Source of the DNA: Mycoplasma struthionis | Lineage (GTDB): Bacteria; Bacillota_I; Bacilli_A; Mycoplasmatales; Metamycoplasmataceae | Direction of reading: 5' to 3' | Assembly: GCF_003855455.1 (NCBI RefSeq) | Contig: NZ_CP034044.1 | Span: 310,001-374,000 of the forward strand | DNA length: 64,000 nucleotides | Shown here: positions 37,594-47,902 of the stretch, in pieces | How the letters are laid out: every line of letters begins with the position of its first letter | Numbering within the stretch: the stretch's first letter is position 1 | Program-made: the position numbers and the translations under genes | Notes under the pieces: generated by a model | What the model saw: the letters and a program-made list of their open reading frames with translations, nothing else | The model's database searches: none | What the model was told of the DNA's origin: nothing

Positions 37594-37620
37594 GAGACTT
37601 TTTTTCTCTTTTTTTCACAT
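37579..37620 (-). terminator. Terminator after the S66 peptidase gene
   Basis: AAAAAAAGAGA / TCTCTTTTTTT hairpin with a long T-run on the minus strand. It overlaps the T15 tract used as promoter spacer for MIP2. Confidence 0.7.
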
Positions 37621-37671
37621 TTTATTGGATTTTTTTATGTTTTTTTATTAAAAAAACAAAAAATACAAGGG

Positions 37672-38718
37672 CTAATAGCTTTTTATTTTGCTTTTTAGAA
37701 AATCTACTTTAATTTTTGAATTTAATTTTAAAATCATCTTAGGATAAGCGTGTCCTATGTTTATATTGTATAAAACTGGAATGTTTTTAAAATATGGATC
37801 TGAAAAGAAAGTTTTGAATAAATTTTTATATTCTAAATAATATTTTTCGTCTTGTGGCTTTCCTATAATTACAGCTTTTACATTGCTAAAAATATTATAT
37901 TTTTTTAAATATTCAAGTTGATTTTTTATTATTTCTGGCTCTAATTTTTCTTCTGATGTTTCTAATAATAAAACTTTATTTTTAAAAGTTTTATTATCTA
38001 AAATTCAATAGTTTTTATCAATTTCATTATTGTTTTGTTTTTCTAATAAAGAAAAAATTGATTCTAAACATCCACCTAGTAAAATGCCTGAAAATTTTGC
38101 TTTTCCTTGCAAAAGTTCATACCCATGTTCTTCTTTATATTTTTCTCTTGGTATATTTTTATTTTCAAAACCAAAAGTTTTTCTTTCTTTATATCAATAT
38201 TCTGAAATAGTATATTCTTTTGGTTTATTTATATTAAAAAGTCAATTGATTGAAGACTTTGTATAATCTAAAATTTCTTTGTCTCATTCTGCAATACAAG
38301 TTAACAAAGCAATTCCGTAAAATGATTTTATTTTAAGTTTATTTAGCATCAAATGGTTGACTGTTGTATCTGAATAACCTACAAAAATTTTTTTATTTTT
38401 TTGAAGAGTTTTTATATTCTTTTTATTATTTAGAATAAACTCAAGAGTTTTGTAAGTATCAAAACCACCCAAGGCACAAATTATTGCTTTTATATTTTTA
38501 TTTTCAAAAGCTCAAATTAAATCCTCTGCTCTTTTCTGAGGATTTTTTTCTAAATAATCAATACCTTTTAAAGCGTTAGGAGTATAAACAAAATTTAAAT
38601 TTAGTTCTTTTAGTCTCTTTTCAGCTAATAGTTTTTGCTCTAAACAAAAGCTTTCACCAAGCAAGCCACTTGATAAAGAAATAATAGCTACTGTGTCATT
38701 ATTTTTTAATTTTTTCAT
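37672..38718 (-). CDS. S66 family peptidase (LD-carboxypeptidase / MccF-like)
   Basis: A 348-residue serine peptidase. The Ser-nucleophile region is VGYSDTTVNHLML (family G-x-SD-x-T), with AIICALGGFDTYKTLEFI (family R-GGY-G), a central ILLGGCLES, LLLETSEEK (family E-D, with the catalytic Glu) and a C-terminal NINIGHAYPKMIL (family G-H), giving the Ser-Glu-His triad. Mycoplasmas have no cell wall, so an LD-carboxypeptidase role is unlikely; MccF-like cleavage of peptide antibiotics or cyclic peptides is more plausible. Many TGA-Trp codons. Confidence 0.85.
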
Positions 38719-38790
38719 AAAAATAAAATTGCATTTTTTTTAAAAAAAGTGCTTAATTGCTGAACAAATTAACAATTAAGCAACTTAAGA

Positions 38791-39357
38791 TTAATATATT
38801 TTTTTATCAAATCTTCCTGACATTTGTTGATATGTCAAATTAGCTACATCTTTTGAATAAACAGTTGCTAAAATAGCATAACCTAGATCCATTGATGCAA
38901 GAGAATTACGTCCAGTTATTAATTTTCCAGAAACAGTAACATCATCATTATTACGTTTTTGAGAAGCAGCTGCTAAACCAAATTCACTTGGATATGATGA
39001 ATAAGGACAGTCTTGTGAAATTACATTTGCTTCTCTTAAACTATTAGGCGCGTCACAAATTGTAAACACATATTTATTATGTTTTTGAAAATCTCTAACT
39101 ACATCTAAAGCTACTTCATCTTTTCTTAAATATTGAGCACCAACTCCACCTGGAATATAAATTGCATCATAGTCATTAACATCATATGTATTTTTAATAT
39201 TAGTTAAATGAGTAATATTATATTGACCAGAAGCTTCTTTTATCTTAGGTGAATAATAATCTCATTTTTCTAATTTTTGAGATGTAATTAAAACACCTAA
39301 AACTGAAGTTAATTCAATATCTTGAAAATATGGTTCTATTAATACTAAAAGTTTCAT
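38791..39357 (-). CDS. DJ-1/PfpI family protein
   Basis: A 188-residue protein of the DJ-1/ThiJ/PfpI superfamily. KLLVLIEPYFQDIELTSVL at the N-terminus, DYDAIYIPGGVGAQYL (the usual GG after the strand) and the nucleophile-elbow Cys in VFTICDAPNSL are visible, then LITGRNSLASMDLG in the C-terminal half. Members act as glyoxalases/deglycases, chaperones or proteases; the substrate cannot be read. TAGGAGG precedes the ATG. One TGA as Trp. Confidence 0.88.
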
Positions 39358-39627
39358 TTTAGCCTCCTAATTTTTTAGTTTAAGAAAGTATAGATTAAAA
39401 AAACAAAAAATTTTTAAATTTGATAAAAATAAACAAAAAAACACAAAAAATTACCAAAGCGACAATAAAAAAGTTATAAAAATAAAAATCTTTGTTTTTA
39501 AAAACTAATTTGTAATTATATAAAAATTAATATCTCTAAAAAGTTGTTTTTTAGTGTCTTATATTTTTAAAAACTAATATATAATAAATAATAGATATAT
39601 TACTTTAAAAAATATAAGGAGAATAAT
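39358..39627. promoter_or_regulatory. Intergenic, AT-rich, -10 box for the DHH pair
   Basis: About 270 bases without a gene. TATAAT at 39580-39585 on the plus strand and AAGGAG before the first DHH gene. No repeat or hairpin of note otherwise. Confidence 0.4.
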
Positions 39628-40605
39628 ATGGCTAAAAACACATGAAAAATTGCTGTAGAAGCAATTGAAGCACACGATAATATATTTATATTTCACCATA
39701 TTAGACCAGACGGAGACTGTTTAGGTTCTCAATTTGGTTTAAGAGAATTAATTAAAACAAATTATCCCGAAAAAAACGTTTTTGTTTTAGGAGATAATGG
39801 AGGAATTTTCCCATTTTTAGAATGAGATTTTGATAAATTTGATGAAATTCCAAAAGAAAACTTCAAAAATTCTTTAGGAGTTGTAGTTGATGCTAACTCT
39901 TCAAATAGAATTCAATTTGGTAATTTATTATTAGAAGGTAATTTTACACATACTTTAAGAGTTGACCATCACCCTGTTGATCCAGATATTAATTATACTT
40001 ATACATGAGAAGATGCAGGTTATGCAGCTGCTGCTGAACAAATTGGTTATATTGCAATGAAAGCAAAATGAAATGTAACAACAAAAGCAGCAAATTATGT
40101 TTATTTAGGAATTAATACAGACAGTGGTCGTTTCCAATATGAATATGTTCAAGAAAGAACATTTGAAGTAATGCAATATTTACACAAAAACAATGATTTT
40201 AAAGTCTGATACATTAACTTTCCTTTATCAATAAGAGAAGAAAAGAAAGTTAGATTTGCAGCTTATATAATGTTAAATTACATAAATGATAATCAAGTTT
40301 TATATTTCTATGCAAATAAAAAAGTTCAAAAGAAATTTGGCTTAGATGATAACAGTGCAAACGATGTTAACGTTATGGCTAACATTGGCGATGCAAAAAT
40401 TTGAGTATTATTTATTGATTTACCAGACGGAACTATTAGAGCAAGAGTTAGATCAAATGGAATTTGAATTAACCACATTTGTGAAAAATACAAACCAGGT
40501 GGTGGCCATGAAGTAGCTGCTGGTGCAACTTGTCAAAACAAAAAAGAAATGAAACAATTGATTGAAGATTTAAAAGCTGAGGTTAGAAAACATGCTAACA
40601 ATTAG
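39628..40605 (+). CDS. DHH/DHHA1 phosphoesterase (NrnA/MgpA-like), copy 1
   Basis: A 325-residue cytoplasmic phosphoesterase that degrades nanoRNA or pAp/pApA. DHH motifs: FHHIRPDGDCLGSQFGL near residue 21, VVVDANS, RVDHHPVD near 112 and NTDSGRF near 170; the DHHA1 end has KPGGGHEVAAGAT. Length is standard for NrnA. AAGGAGA before the ATG. It overlaps the next gene by 14 bases, and the two share an exact 57-base block. Confidence 0.93.
39686..39742 (+). repeat. 57-bp direct repeat, copy A
   Basis: Identical in every base to 40668-40724; encodes the first DHH motif of both paralogues. Confidence 0.8.
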
Positions 40606-41578
40606 CAAAGAAAATTTAGAAATTTTTAAAAACATTGAACAAAAAATTAAAAATCATAAAAATATTGTTATATTTCACCATATTAGACCAGACGGAGACT
40701 GTTTAGGTTCTCAATTTGGTTTAAAAAATTTAATTAAAGTTAACTTTCCTGAAAAAAATGTTTATGCTATTGGAAATGCTTTAGGTAACTTTCCATATTT
40801 AGATTTTAAAATGGATGAATTACCATTTCAAAAATTAGAAGACTCATTAGCAATAATTGTCGATGCAAATTTTAAAGAACGTTTAGAAAAAAGAGAATAT
40901 TTAGATGAAAACTTTTTTGATGAAGTTATAAGAATTGATCACCACCCAAATGATGACGATTTAAATGCTTCATTAGTTTGAGTTGATTCAGTTGCTCCTG
41001 CTGCAGCTCAACAAGTAGCAGAATTAGCTTATGGTTTAAATTGAAAATTAAATTCATTAGCAGCAACTTATTTATATTTAGGAATTTATACAGATTCTGT
41101 AAGATTAACAACTAACACAACTACAGCTAAAACAATGGGTTTAGTAAGTTGACTATGAGAAAATGGTGCTCAAAAAGATTTATTACACACTGAAATGGCT
41201 AAAAAATCTTTTCAAGATATTAAAATCAATGCATTTATTCAACAAAATATGGTTATTGATAAAAATGTTGTTTGATTTTACTTTTCTTTAGAAGACCAAG
41301 CTAAATGAGGAATAACTGATCCTCTAAAAGCAAATAGACCATTTTTACTTTCTTCAATTGATGACACAAAAGCTTGAGTATTTTTCACTCAAGAAAAAGA
41401 AAATCAAATTCGTTGTGAATTTAGATCAACAGGCTGCTGTGTAAGAAATGTAGCTGTTAAATGAGGTGGTGGCGGTCATCACAGAGCTTCTGGAGCACAA
41501 ATTTCAAATCCTGAAGTAATTAAAGATATTGTAAAAGATCTACAAGAAGAAACAAAAAATCTAGCTGAATATATTTAA
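40592..41578 (+). CDS. DHH/DHHA1 phosphoesterase, copy 2
   Basis: A 328-residue paralogue with the same motifs (FHHIRPDGDCLGS, IIVDANF, RIDHHPND, GIYTDSVR, GGGGHHRASGA). It starts inside the tail of copy 1. Outside the shared 57-base block the two diverge strongly, which suggests different substrates (nanoRNA, pAp or linear pApA made by GdpP). TGA as Trp several times. Followed by a strong terminator. Confidence 0.93.
40668..40724 (+). repeat. 57-bp direct repeat, copy B
   Basis: Second copy, 982 bases downstream, in the paralogous gene. Confidence 0.8.
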
Positions 41579-41592
41579 AAACATCTTATTTT

Positions 41593-41626
41593 AAGACTGA
41601 ATTGCATAATAATTCAGTCTTTTTAT
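41593..41626 (+). terminator. Terminator after the DHH genes
   Basis: AAGACTGAATT / AATTCAGTCTT hairpin and T-run. Confidence 0.88.
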
Positions 41627-41650
41627 ATTCAAAAAAATCTTTTTTTAAAT

Positions 41651-41656
41651 ATAATT
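41651..41656 (+). promoter_or_regulatory. -10 box of lipoprotein gene
   Basis: TATAAT about 45 bases before the ATG; GAAAGGG lies just upstream of the start. Confidence 0.5.
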
Positions 41657-41701
41657 TACATATAAAATAAAATAACTAAATTAATCTAGTGAAAGGGTTT
41701 T

Positions 41702-43150
41702 ATGAAAAAGAATCTTAAAAAGTTAATTATTTTATCTACACCTTTATTTACTTTATCAGTTCCTTTGATAGCTGCATCTTGCCAAGATATAAAATTAAGT
41801 GATACACCTAAAACAACATTAACAACCATTGATAATAATAGTGAAGAAGGCAAAAAACCAGTTACAGAAGAAAAAGCTGCTCCAGAAACTACAACTGAAA
41901 AAGTAAATACTTCTGAAGAAACTAACAAACCTGATGAAACAGTAAATCAACCTGAAAATAATCAAAATCAGACTTCAGGAGATAATAATGATTCAGCAAG
42001 TGAAGAATCAACAGACAACTCAGAAACTGGTTCAACTACTGAAGTAAGTGATGAAGCAACTGGGGACAGTATGCAAGCAGATGATTCAAATAGTCATAGT
42101 GAAGAAGAAGGTAATTCAAATAAAGAACAATTATTTAATGAATTTTCAGTTGTTCTTGATGAAGCTAAAAAATTATTAGTAGAACCTTTTAACACTTTAG
42201 ATGATTATGTAGCTTTTAAAACTAAAATTGACGAATTTGATAAATATAAAACAAAAACAAATAGTAATTTAGATGCTGCAAATCTAGATGATATTCAAAG
42301 ACAAAAATCTGATGTAGTTTTAGCTATTTCTACAGCATCATCTTCAATTGTTGAAGGCAAAAAAGATTTAGAAAATAAAATTCAAGCTGCCATTCAAAAA
42401 CTTACTGAAAAGAAGGAATTATTAAAACAAAAAAATGATTCTGATGCTGAATTAGCTAAAAAAATAAGCACAGACATAAACGCACTTTTAAATAATGCAC
42501 AAAATGAAATAAGTGCTCAAAATAAAAATATTAATAATATTAGAGTTACAACGAAAGGTATTGAGATTGCTTTGGATAAAATAGAAAAATTACCAAAAAA
42601 TTCTTCATCACCTTCAAATAAAACTACTCCTTCTCCAGTGGCTAGTATAAACGCAGGTCAGTTTGCCTCTTCACAAAAAATAAGTGAAGAAGAAGCAAAT
42701 AGATTGAGTATAGAAGCCGACTTGGGTTTTAATTATGATATACAAACTAACGTTGCTCAAAATGGCTCACCTGAGAAAAAAGCAACTCTTAATTTATATC
42801 TATTTATTAAAAAGCTTATAGATTATTACACAAAAAACCCCGATAAAGATACAAGCAAATTTAAAGAACAAGCTCAAACTGTTTTATTTGGTTTAAAAGA
42901 AGACTTATTAAATATTATTAAAGAAGATTCAACATTGCAAGATGCGAGTCTAAACAATAATATAAAAAATGCTAACAATTTATTAGTTGATGCTATTAAA
43001 GACCTAAAATCAAAAGGTGTAGACATAGCCGATTTAAAAATTGATGAACTTACCCAAAAATTAGATAATTTAGCTCAACCTTCAACAGACGGTGTTTCTG
43101 GTACAGGAGCCGTAGTTGGTGGAATAAGTTTTACACCGGGAAGCAACTAA
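41702..43150 (+). CDS. Surface lipoprotein with acidic repeat-like domain
   Basis: A 482-residue lipoprotein: signal peptide MKKNLKKLIILSTPLF..., lipobox IAAS-Cys27, then a Thr/Glu/Ser/Asn-rich region (about 40-145) of low complexity, then two helical, Lys/Glu-rich domains and a Gly-rich end (GVSGTGAVVGGIS). No TGA codon occurs. No named family recognised. Such acidic lipoproteins are typical variable surface antigens of mycoplasmas, but I see no tandem repeat array or promoter homopolymer that would mark phase variation here. Confidence 0.8.
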   Translation: MKKNLKKLIILSTPLFTLSVPLIAASCQDIKLSDTPKTTLTTIDNNSEEGKKPVTEEKAAPETTTEKVNTSEETNKPDETVNQPENNQNQTSGDNNDSASEESTDNSETGSTTEVSDEATGDSMQADDSNSHSEEEGNSNKEQLFNEFSVVLDEAKKLLVEPFNTLDDYVAFKTKIDEFDKYKTKTNSNLDAANLDDIQRQKSDVVLAISTASSSIVEGKKDLENKIQAAIQKLTEKKELLKQKNDSDAELAKKISTDINALLNNAQNEISAQNKNINNIRVTTKGIEIALDKIEKLPKNSSSPSNKTTPSPVASINAGQFASSQKISEEEANRLSIEADLGFNYDIQTNVAQNGSPEKKATLNLYLFIKKLIDYYTKNPDKDTSKFKEQAQTVLFGLKEDLLNIIKEDSTLQDASLNNNIKNANNLLVDAIKDLKSKGVDIADLKIDELTQKLDNLAQPSTDGVSGTGAVVGGISFTPGSN

Positions 43151-43182
43151 AAAAATTCGAAGTTAAAAGCTTCGAATTTTTA
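43149..43182 (+). terminator. Bidirectional terminator
   Basis: AAAAATTCGAAG / CTTCGAATTTTT around a seven-base loop; the stop codon of the converging membrane gene lies in its 3' flank. Confidence 0.88.
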
Positions 43183-43824
43183 TTTACTTTGAATATGATT
43201 TTCTAAAATATATTCATTTGCTTCTTTGATTATTTTTCTTAAATATTCAAAATAAATTGGATATTTTTTTAAATCACCTTTTCAAATAAATTTTTGTTTT
43301 GCTGTTGCTTTTAAAAAATCAATAGCCATAAAGATATCAAAGTTATCATAAGCATCGTCACAAGACATAATTAATTGTTGCATTAAATATCTTATTTCAA
43401 GACTCTTAATTTCAATATAATCTCTTTTGTATCCTTTTCTTTCTAAATCGATTAAAAAGCCATATAAAGTGTCTAAAGAGCTTTGATATCTTGAATAATC
43501 TTTTTTAAATTCTTCATTACTTATTAAATATTTATCTTCTAAACTTTCATTTTGAAATAATTCATTAGTATCAACTGAAAGTTTTAAATATTTATTATCT
43601 GTTAAATAAATCATAATTATTTTTATTACTATTAAAATAAAAATAATTGCGAAAATTGAGCCAAAAACATAACATGCAATTTGTGCTTTTAAATTTAAAT
43701 TTGCAATTACTTTAGCACCTAATAAAAATAAAATAATACTTATTGCTAAAAATAAACATACAATTAAAAATCCAAGAGTTTCAAAAGCATAATTTTTAAT
43801 TAATATTTTTTTTCTTTTATCCAT
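43180..43824 (-). CDS. Two-helix membrane protein of unknown function
   Basis: A 214-residue protein with two hydrophobic segments (about 12-36 and 46-74) and a soluble C-terminal two-thirds rich in Lys, Asp, Tyr and Leu (NELFQNESLEDKYLISNE, AYDNFDIFMAIDFLK). No recognised motif. An in-frame TGA near the C-terminus (KFIWKGDLKK) reads as Trp, which extends it by about 34 residues. It lies nine bases downstream of pncB and is probably cotranscribed with it. Confidence 0.75.
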
Positions 43825-43833
43825 ATTTATTTC

Positions 43834-44841
43834 CTAATTATATTCAATTAATTTTGGGTTTTTTAAATAACCACGGCCTGCTTTTGCTATGTTAACATTA
43901 TTTAATTTTGTAGCATCGGCTGAAAAATTAACTCAAACTTTTAATAATGTAGCTCCAACACCATAAGAATCAACTGGTGTATTTTCTGCTTCAAAATCAG
44001 CGATTTTTTGAGCATTAAAACCACTTGAAACAGTGATTTTAACATGTTCACCACCGTTAGCATCTAAAGCTTCACGTAATCTTTTAACTTGAGTACTTGT
44101 AACACCAAATTCAGCTTCACCTTCTGTAAACATTTTATCTATCATTGCTTTTGAAGTATCGATTCTTACACCCTTTAAAGTTTTACCAAATTCTTTTAGA
44201 CAAGCCAATGAATCACTTATAACATCGTTATGAAAATCAACTAAAGCAAATAAATCATCTTCAGGAAAAGTTTCATGATAGGCTTTACATGCTTCAACTA
44301 AATCTCCACCAAACATTTGAATTAAAGCATGAGGCATGCTTCCAAACATTTTTGATTTATCATAATTTGCTGCTAAAGCTGTTGAATGATTTTCAATTCC
44401 ACCTAATGTTATTGCATAAGCATCTTTTTCTTGATTAATATATCTATCTGCTCTATCGGCCATTGAGATTACTTTTTTGCCTTTAGCTGCTTTTATAATT
44501 TGATATGCATTAGTTGCTATAGATGTTTGACGTGCTAAAATACCATCAATTATGCCTTCTCAAATACCAAATTCATAATATGGTCCTTCAAGTTCTAAAA
44601 CAACCTCACGGTTATTTATTATGCTTCCTTCAGGCATATATCTTATTTTATATTTTGTTGTGTCTGTATGCTTTTTTAAAAGATCTAAAGCTTCATTTAT
44701 TCCACATAATTTAACATCATTGTGTCTTTGAAAAAACTGTAAAGTTACTATATCATTTTTACGATATTTTTGAGCTATTTTTTGAGTTTTAAAAAAATAT
44801 ATTGAAATATAATCTAAAATATCTTTTTCATCAAATTTCAT
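43834..44841 (-). CDS. pncB: Nicotinate phosphoribosyltransferase
   Basis: A 335-residue enzyme making nicotinate mononucleotide from nicotinate, PRPP and ATP, the entry to NAD salvage. Features: early YFFKTQKIAQK and TLQFFQRHNDVKLCG, GIENHSTALAA, ALVDFHNDVISDSLA, GVRIDTS (phosphate-binding loop) and VKITVSSGFNAQKIADFE, GVGATL at the C-terminus, all as in the short NAPRTase form. TGA is Trp in several places. AGAAGGT-type Shine-Dalgarno sequence upstream. A nicotinamide-specific activity cannot be fully excluded. Confidence 0.9.
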
Positions 44842-44969
44842 AATACCTTCTTTAAATAAGATTTTATTAATAATATTTTAACTGATTAAATTATTAATTA
44901 ATAAATAAAGTAGTAAAGAAAAATATTTTTGTATTAAAATTATTTTGTAATTAAAAAAGAAGATTAAAT

Positions 44970-45332
44970 ATGAAAGCAAAAACTTTAACTAAATTTGGTT
45001 TTTGAAGCATTGTAGGATTTTATATTTTTTTAATTGCTGTAATATCAACAGCAGTATTGTATGCACAAGTTCCTACATTTAGAAGTCGTATAAGTTTAAT
45101 TATTTCAATTATATTTTTAAGTGCTTTTACAATAATGGTTCTTGTTTGGGGCGGATTATGTCGTAAAAAAGCAGTTGCTTTAAAAGATCAAAAATTGAAA
45201 ATAATTTTTACATATACTTTAATGGTCGAATTATTAATTATTTGATTAATTTTTTGTGTTGTTGGACTTTTAAAGATGCAAATGCTAATAGATTTAGAAA
45301 AAAACCAAGAAGCAGAAAAACAAACTTTATAA
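44970..45332 (+). CDS. Small membrane protein of unknown function
   Basis: A 120-residue protein with three predicted transmembrane segments (about 10-33, 43-64 and 84-105) and a short acidic C-terminus. Two TGA-Trp codons. Start chosen at an ATG after AAGAAGA. It sits alone on the plus strand between pncB and yidC and is followed by two hairpin terminators. No family recognised. Confidence 0.7.
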
Positions 45333-45336
45333 CTCA

Positions 45337-45368
45337 AAATGTGACTTTAAAAAGTCATATTTTTTATA
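45337..45368 (+). terminator. Terminator of the small membrane gene
   Basis: TGACTT / AAGTCA stem with AT-rich flank and T-run. Confidence 0.65.
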
Positions 45369-45370
45369 TA

Positions 45371-45401
45371 AAAAAACTAGAAGCCAACGTTCTAGTTTTT
45401 A
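45371..45401 (-). terminator. Terminator of yidC operon, bidirectional
   Basis: AAAAACTAGAA / TTCTAGTTTTT hairpin with runs on both sides. Confidence 0.85.
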
Positions 45402-45404
45402 AGA

Positions 45405-47408
45405 TTATAATTTTGGATAAATTTTATTTTTGAATAATTTTGTTCTTTGGAAGTAATGAACAAATATATGTTGTAAAATAGTCCATATACCACCAATAAT
45501 TCAATAAATTTGAAGACCAGCACTGAAAATTGCACCAAGGAAAATAAATATTAGTGACATTATATTATATTTTCTATTTTCCTTTTTCATAGCTTCTCTT
45601 TGATATGCATCTGCTCTTAGTGATTTATTTTTCTTATACATTAAAAGTTTAGGTGTATATTGTGCTAATGCTTGAACTAATATAGATATTAATATAATAG
45701 GCAAGTAGCTATAATCTTTATTTTGAACTATCATAAAGAAGGAAGTAGCAGATAATCTAATACCGTATCATGTTGCTTGTTTGATTTCAGGGTTTGTACT
45801 AATAATTCTGAAAACAACAATCAATATAGGAAGTGTTAAAAACATTGTAACAATTTGACCAAATGGGTTAATTTTTTCTCTTTTATAAAGTTCGCTAATT
45901 TCCATTTGTTTTCTTTGTTGCATTTGTTTATCACCTTTATAAGGCGCATATTTAGCTTCCACTTTAGCTTTTTTCTGGTTAAATTCTTCCATTTTAGCTT
46001 GACCAAACAAGCTCTTAAATGAAATAATAAATGTTAGTAATCTAACAATAATTAATGTAACAGTTAAAGCTAATATAACACTTCAACCAGTTGTACCTAA
46101 GCTTGTGATAATTGTGTTCATAAATAAGTTAACTGGTTGTACAAACATTCCAAAGAAAGGCCCTTGTGATCAATAATCTTTAGCTGTTGATAATGCTCTT
46201 CTTGGGACAAGAGAGTTATTAACATTGAATAAGCGATTTCTTCATGCATTAGGGTTATAATTTCCTAATCCTGAAAATGGAGAATATGCAAATTCTTGAT
46301 AACCTTCTGGTGTTATATTTTCTGTTGCGAAAAATGAAGCGTTATTTAAATATTCTTTTGAAGCTTCTTGCAATTTAATTGCTAGTAATTGTAGTTGAAA
46401 ACCACTTTTTTCGTCTAATTTTTCACCAGCTTTGAATTTAGTGTAAATGTTAGAAATATAATTATTTCATTTTGCTAATATTTCTGCTTTTGTATCATTT
46501 TCATTTAAATTTAAAGCTTGTTTAAAAATTTCATCATTTTTTGATCATTGACTAAATGTTTCTTCAAATAAAATTTGAATAACATCTCTAATTAAATAAT
46601 TCTCTGGTGTTAATAATGATGAAACATCAGATTTTATTATTGCTAATCTTAGTTTTGAAATTGTTGTATAGTCGTTAACTAAATCATATGTAACTGATGT
46701 ATTTGTTCCGTTTGTAGTATTGTTTTTTGGAGCTTCTTTTTCAGTTGTTTTTCAATTCAAGACTAGAGGTAATAAAATGTTTGTAAATTTAGAAACTGGT
46801 TTATAAACTTTTGTATTTCCAGTTACTACACCTTTTTCATCTTTTCCAAAGTTGAAGTAAACATATTTACCGTCACGACCATAAATATATCCATCTTTTT
46901 TAGATTCTCCAGCGTTAGTAATATTAATTAAATTATCTTCCGCTTTCATTCCTCTTTTTTCATCAATTAGTTTGTCTAATTGTAATGCAAATGATTGGCC
47001 ACCATAAATTCCATATTGTGCTCCACTTGCATTATCTTGATCTCTTAACTTAGGTAATACTCCGGGTTCTTTTAAACCTAAATAAGTGTTGACTGCTAAG
47101 TTTTTTTCTTTGTTTAACTTGTTAGGTAAAATAAATTTTGCTGCATTTTTATCATATCTAAATGTAACAACGTTTGGTGATATTTTTTCAGTGTTTGCAT
47201 AAAGCTCTTGACCTGAACCAACTTTGTTGCTACTTTTAACAGTGAATGATTGGACGCAACCTACTAAACCAACGGTAACGAATAAAACAATGATCACAAT
47301 TTTTATTCATTTTCAAACTTGCTTAAAAACATTTTTAGGACTTTTTTGTTCTGGATCTTTTCCATATCTAAAATCCTGATAATGTTTAGAGCTGTTATTT
47401 TTTGCCAT
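45405..47408 (-). CDS. yidC: Membrane protein insertase YidC
   Basis: A 667-residue mycoplasma YidC/Oxa1 protein. An N-terminal membrane helix (about 37-56), a large mostly polar extracellular domain (about 57-380, unlike the ~250-residue Gram-positive YidC) and the conserved core: TTSLGTTGWSVILALTVTL, LISIISF..., QTIYKREKINPFG (family K-Y-GINPxxGC), LTLPILIVVFRII, LPIILISILVQ and SAGLQIYWIIGGIWTILQHIF. It inserts proteins into the membrane with or without SecYEG. Overlaps rnpA by 14 bases. Many TGA-Trp codons, one in the last helix. Confidence 0.94.
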
Positions 47409-47724
47409 CGATTATCCTTTCATAAAGTTTTTTAACTTCTATGATTTTATGCTGTCAATCTAATTTTAAAAAACCTCTACGTGCAATTATTATTGTTTCG
47501 TAGTTAATTTTTTCAATGTCAAGCATTCTTAAAATCGCTCTAACTTGATTTTTAAAGTGGTTTCTTTTTACGGCGTTGGCAAACTGCTTGGGAATAGAAA
47601 CGCCCACTTTAAAATAATCAGCTTTATTAAAATATATTATTAAATTCTCAGATATAACTTGCTTTTTTTTATCAAGTATTCTTTGAAATTCCCAATTTTT
47701 TTTGACTATGTTTTTTTTATTCAT
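47395..47724 (-). CDS. rnpA: Ribonuclease P protein component
   Basis: A 109-residue basic protein that helps the RNase P RNA mature tRNAs. Family layout: KKNWEFQRIL at the N-terminus, YFKVGVSIPKQFANAVKRNHFKNQVRAIL (the RNR-type motif is changed to KRNHFKNQVR) and the C-terminal TIIIARRGFLKLD. Start chosen at MNKKNIVKKNW; an ATG 10 codons upstream, right after the rpmH stop, is a possible alternative. One TGA-Trp. Lies in rpmH-rnpA-yidC. Confidence 0.93.
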
Positions 47725-47755
47725 ATTTTCTAAAATAAAAAAATAAAGATTCAAA

Positions 47756-47902
47756 CTATTTTTCGTCTGAAACTGTTAATTTATGTCTACCTTTTGCACG
47801 TCTAGCAGCTAAAACTTTTCTACCGTTTTTTGTTTGCATTCTTGCCATAAATCCGTGAACTTTAATATGTTTACGTTTTTTAGGTTGGTATGTTCTTTTC
47901 AT
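47756..47902 (-). CDS. rpmH: Ribosomal protein L34
   Basis: A 48-residue, very basic protein: [22 protein letters not shown], then [20 protein letters not shown]. This is the classic L34 pattern. It is the first gene on the leftward side of the origin. AAGGAGTAG lies before the ATG. Confidence 0.97.
   Translation of the reverse strand: MKRTYQPKKRKHIKVHGFMARMQTKNGRKVLAARRAKGRHKLTVSDEK

Noticed and set aside
41702..43150. Phase-variable lipoprotein
   Set aside because: No homopolymer or tandem repeat in its promoter or coding start.
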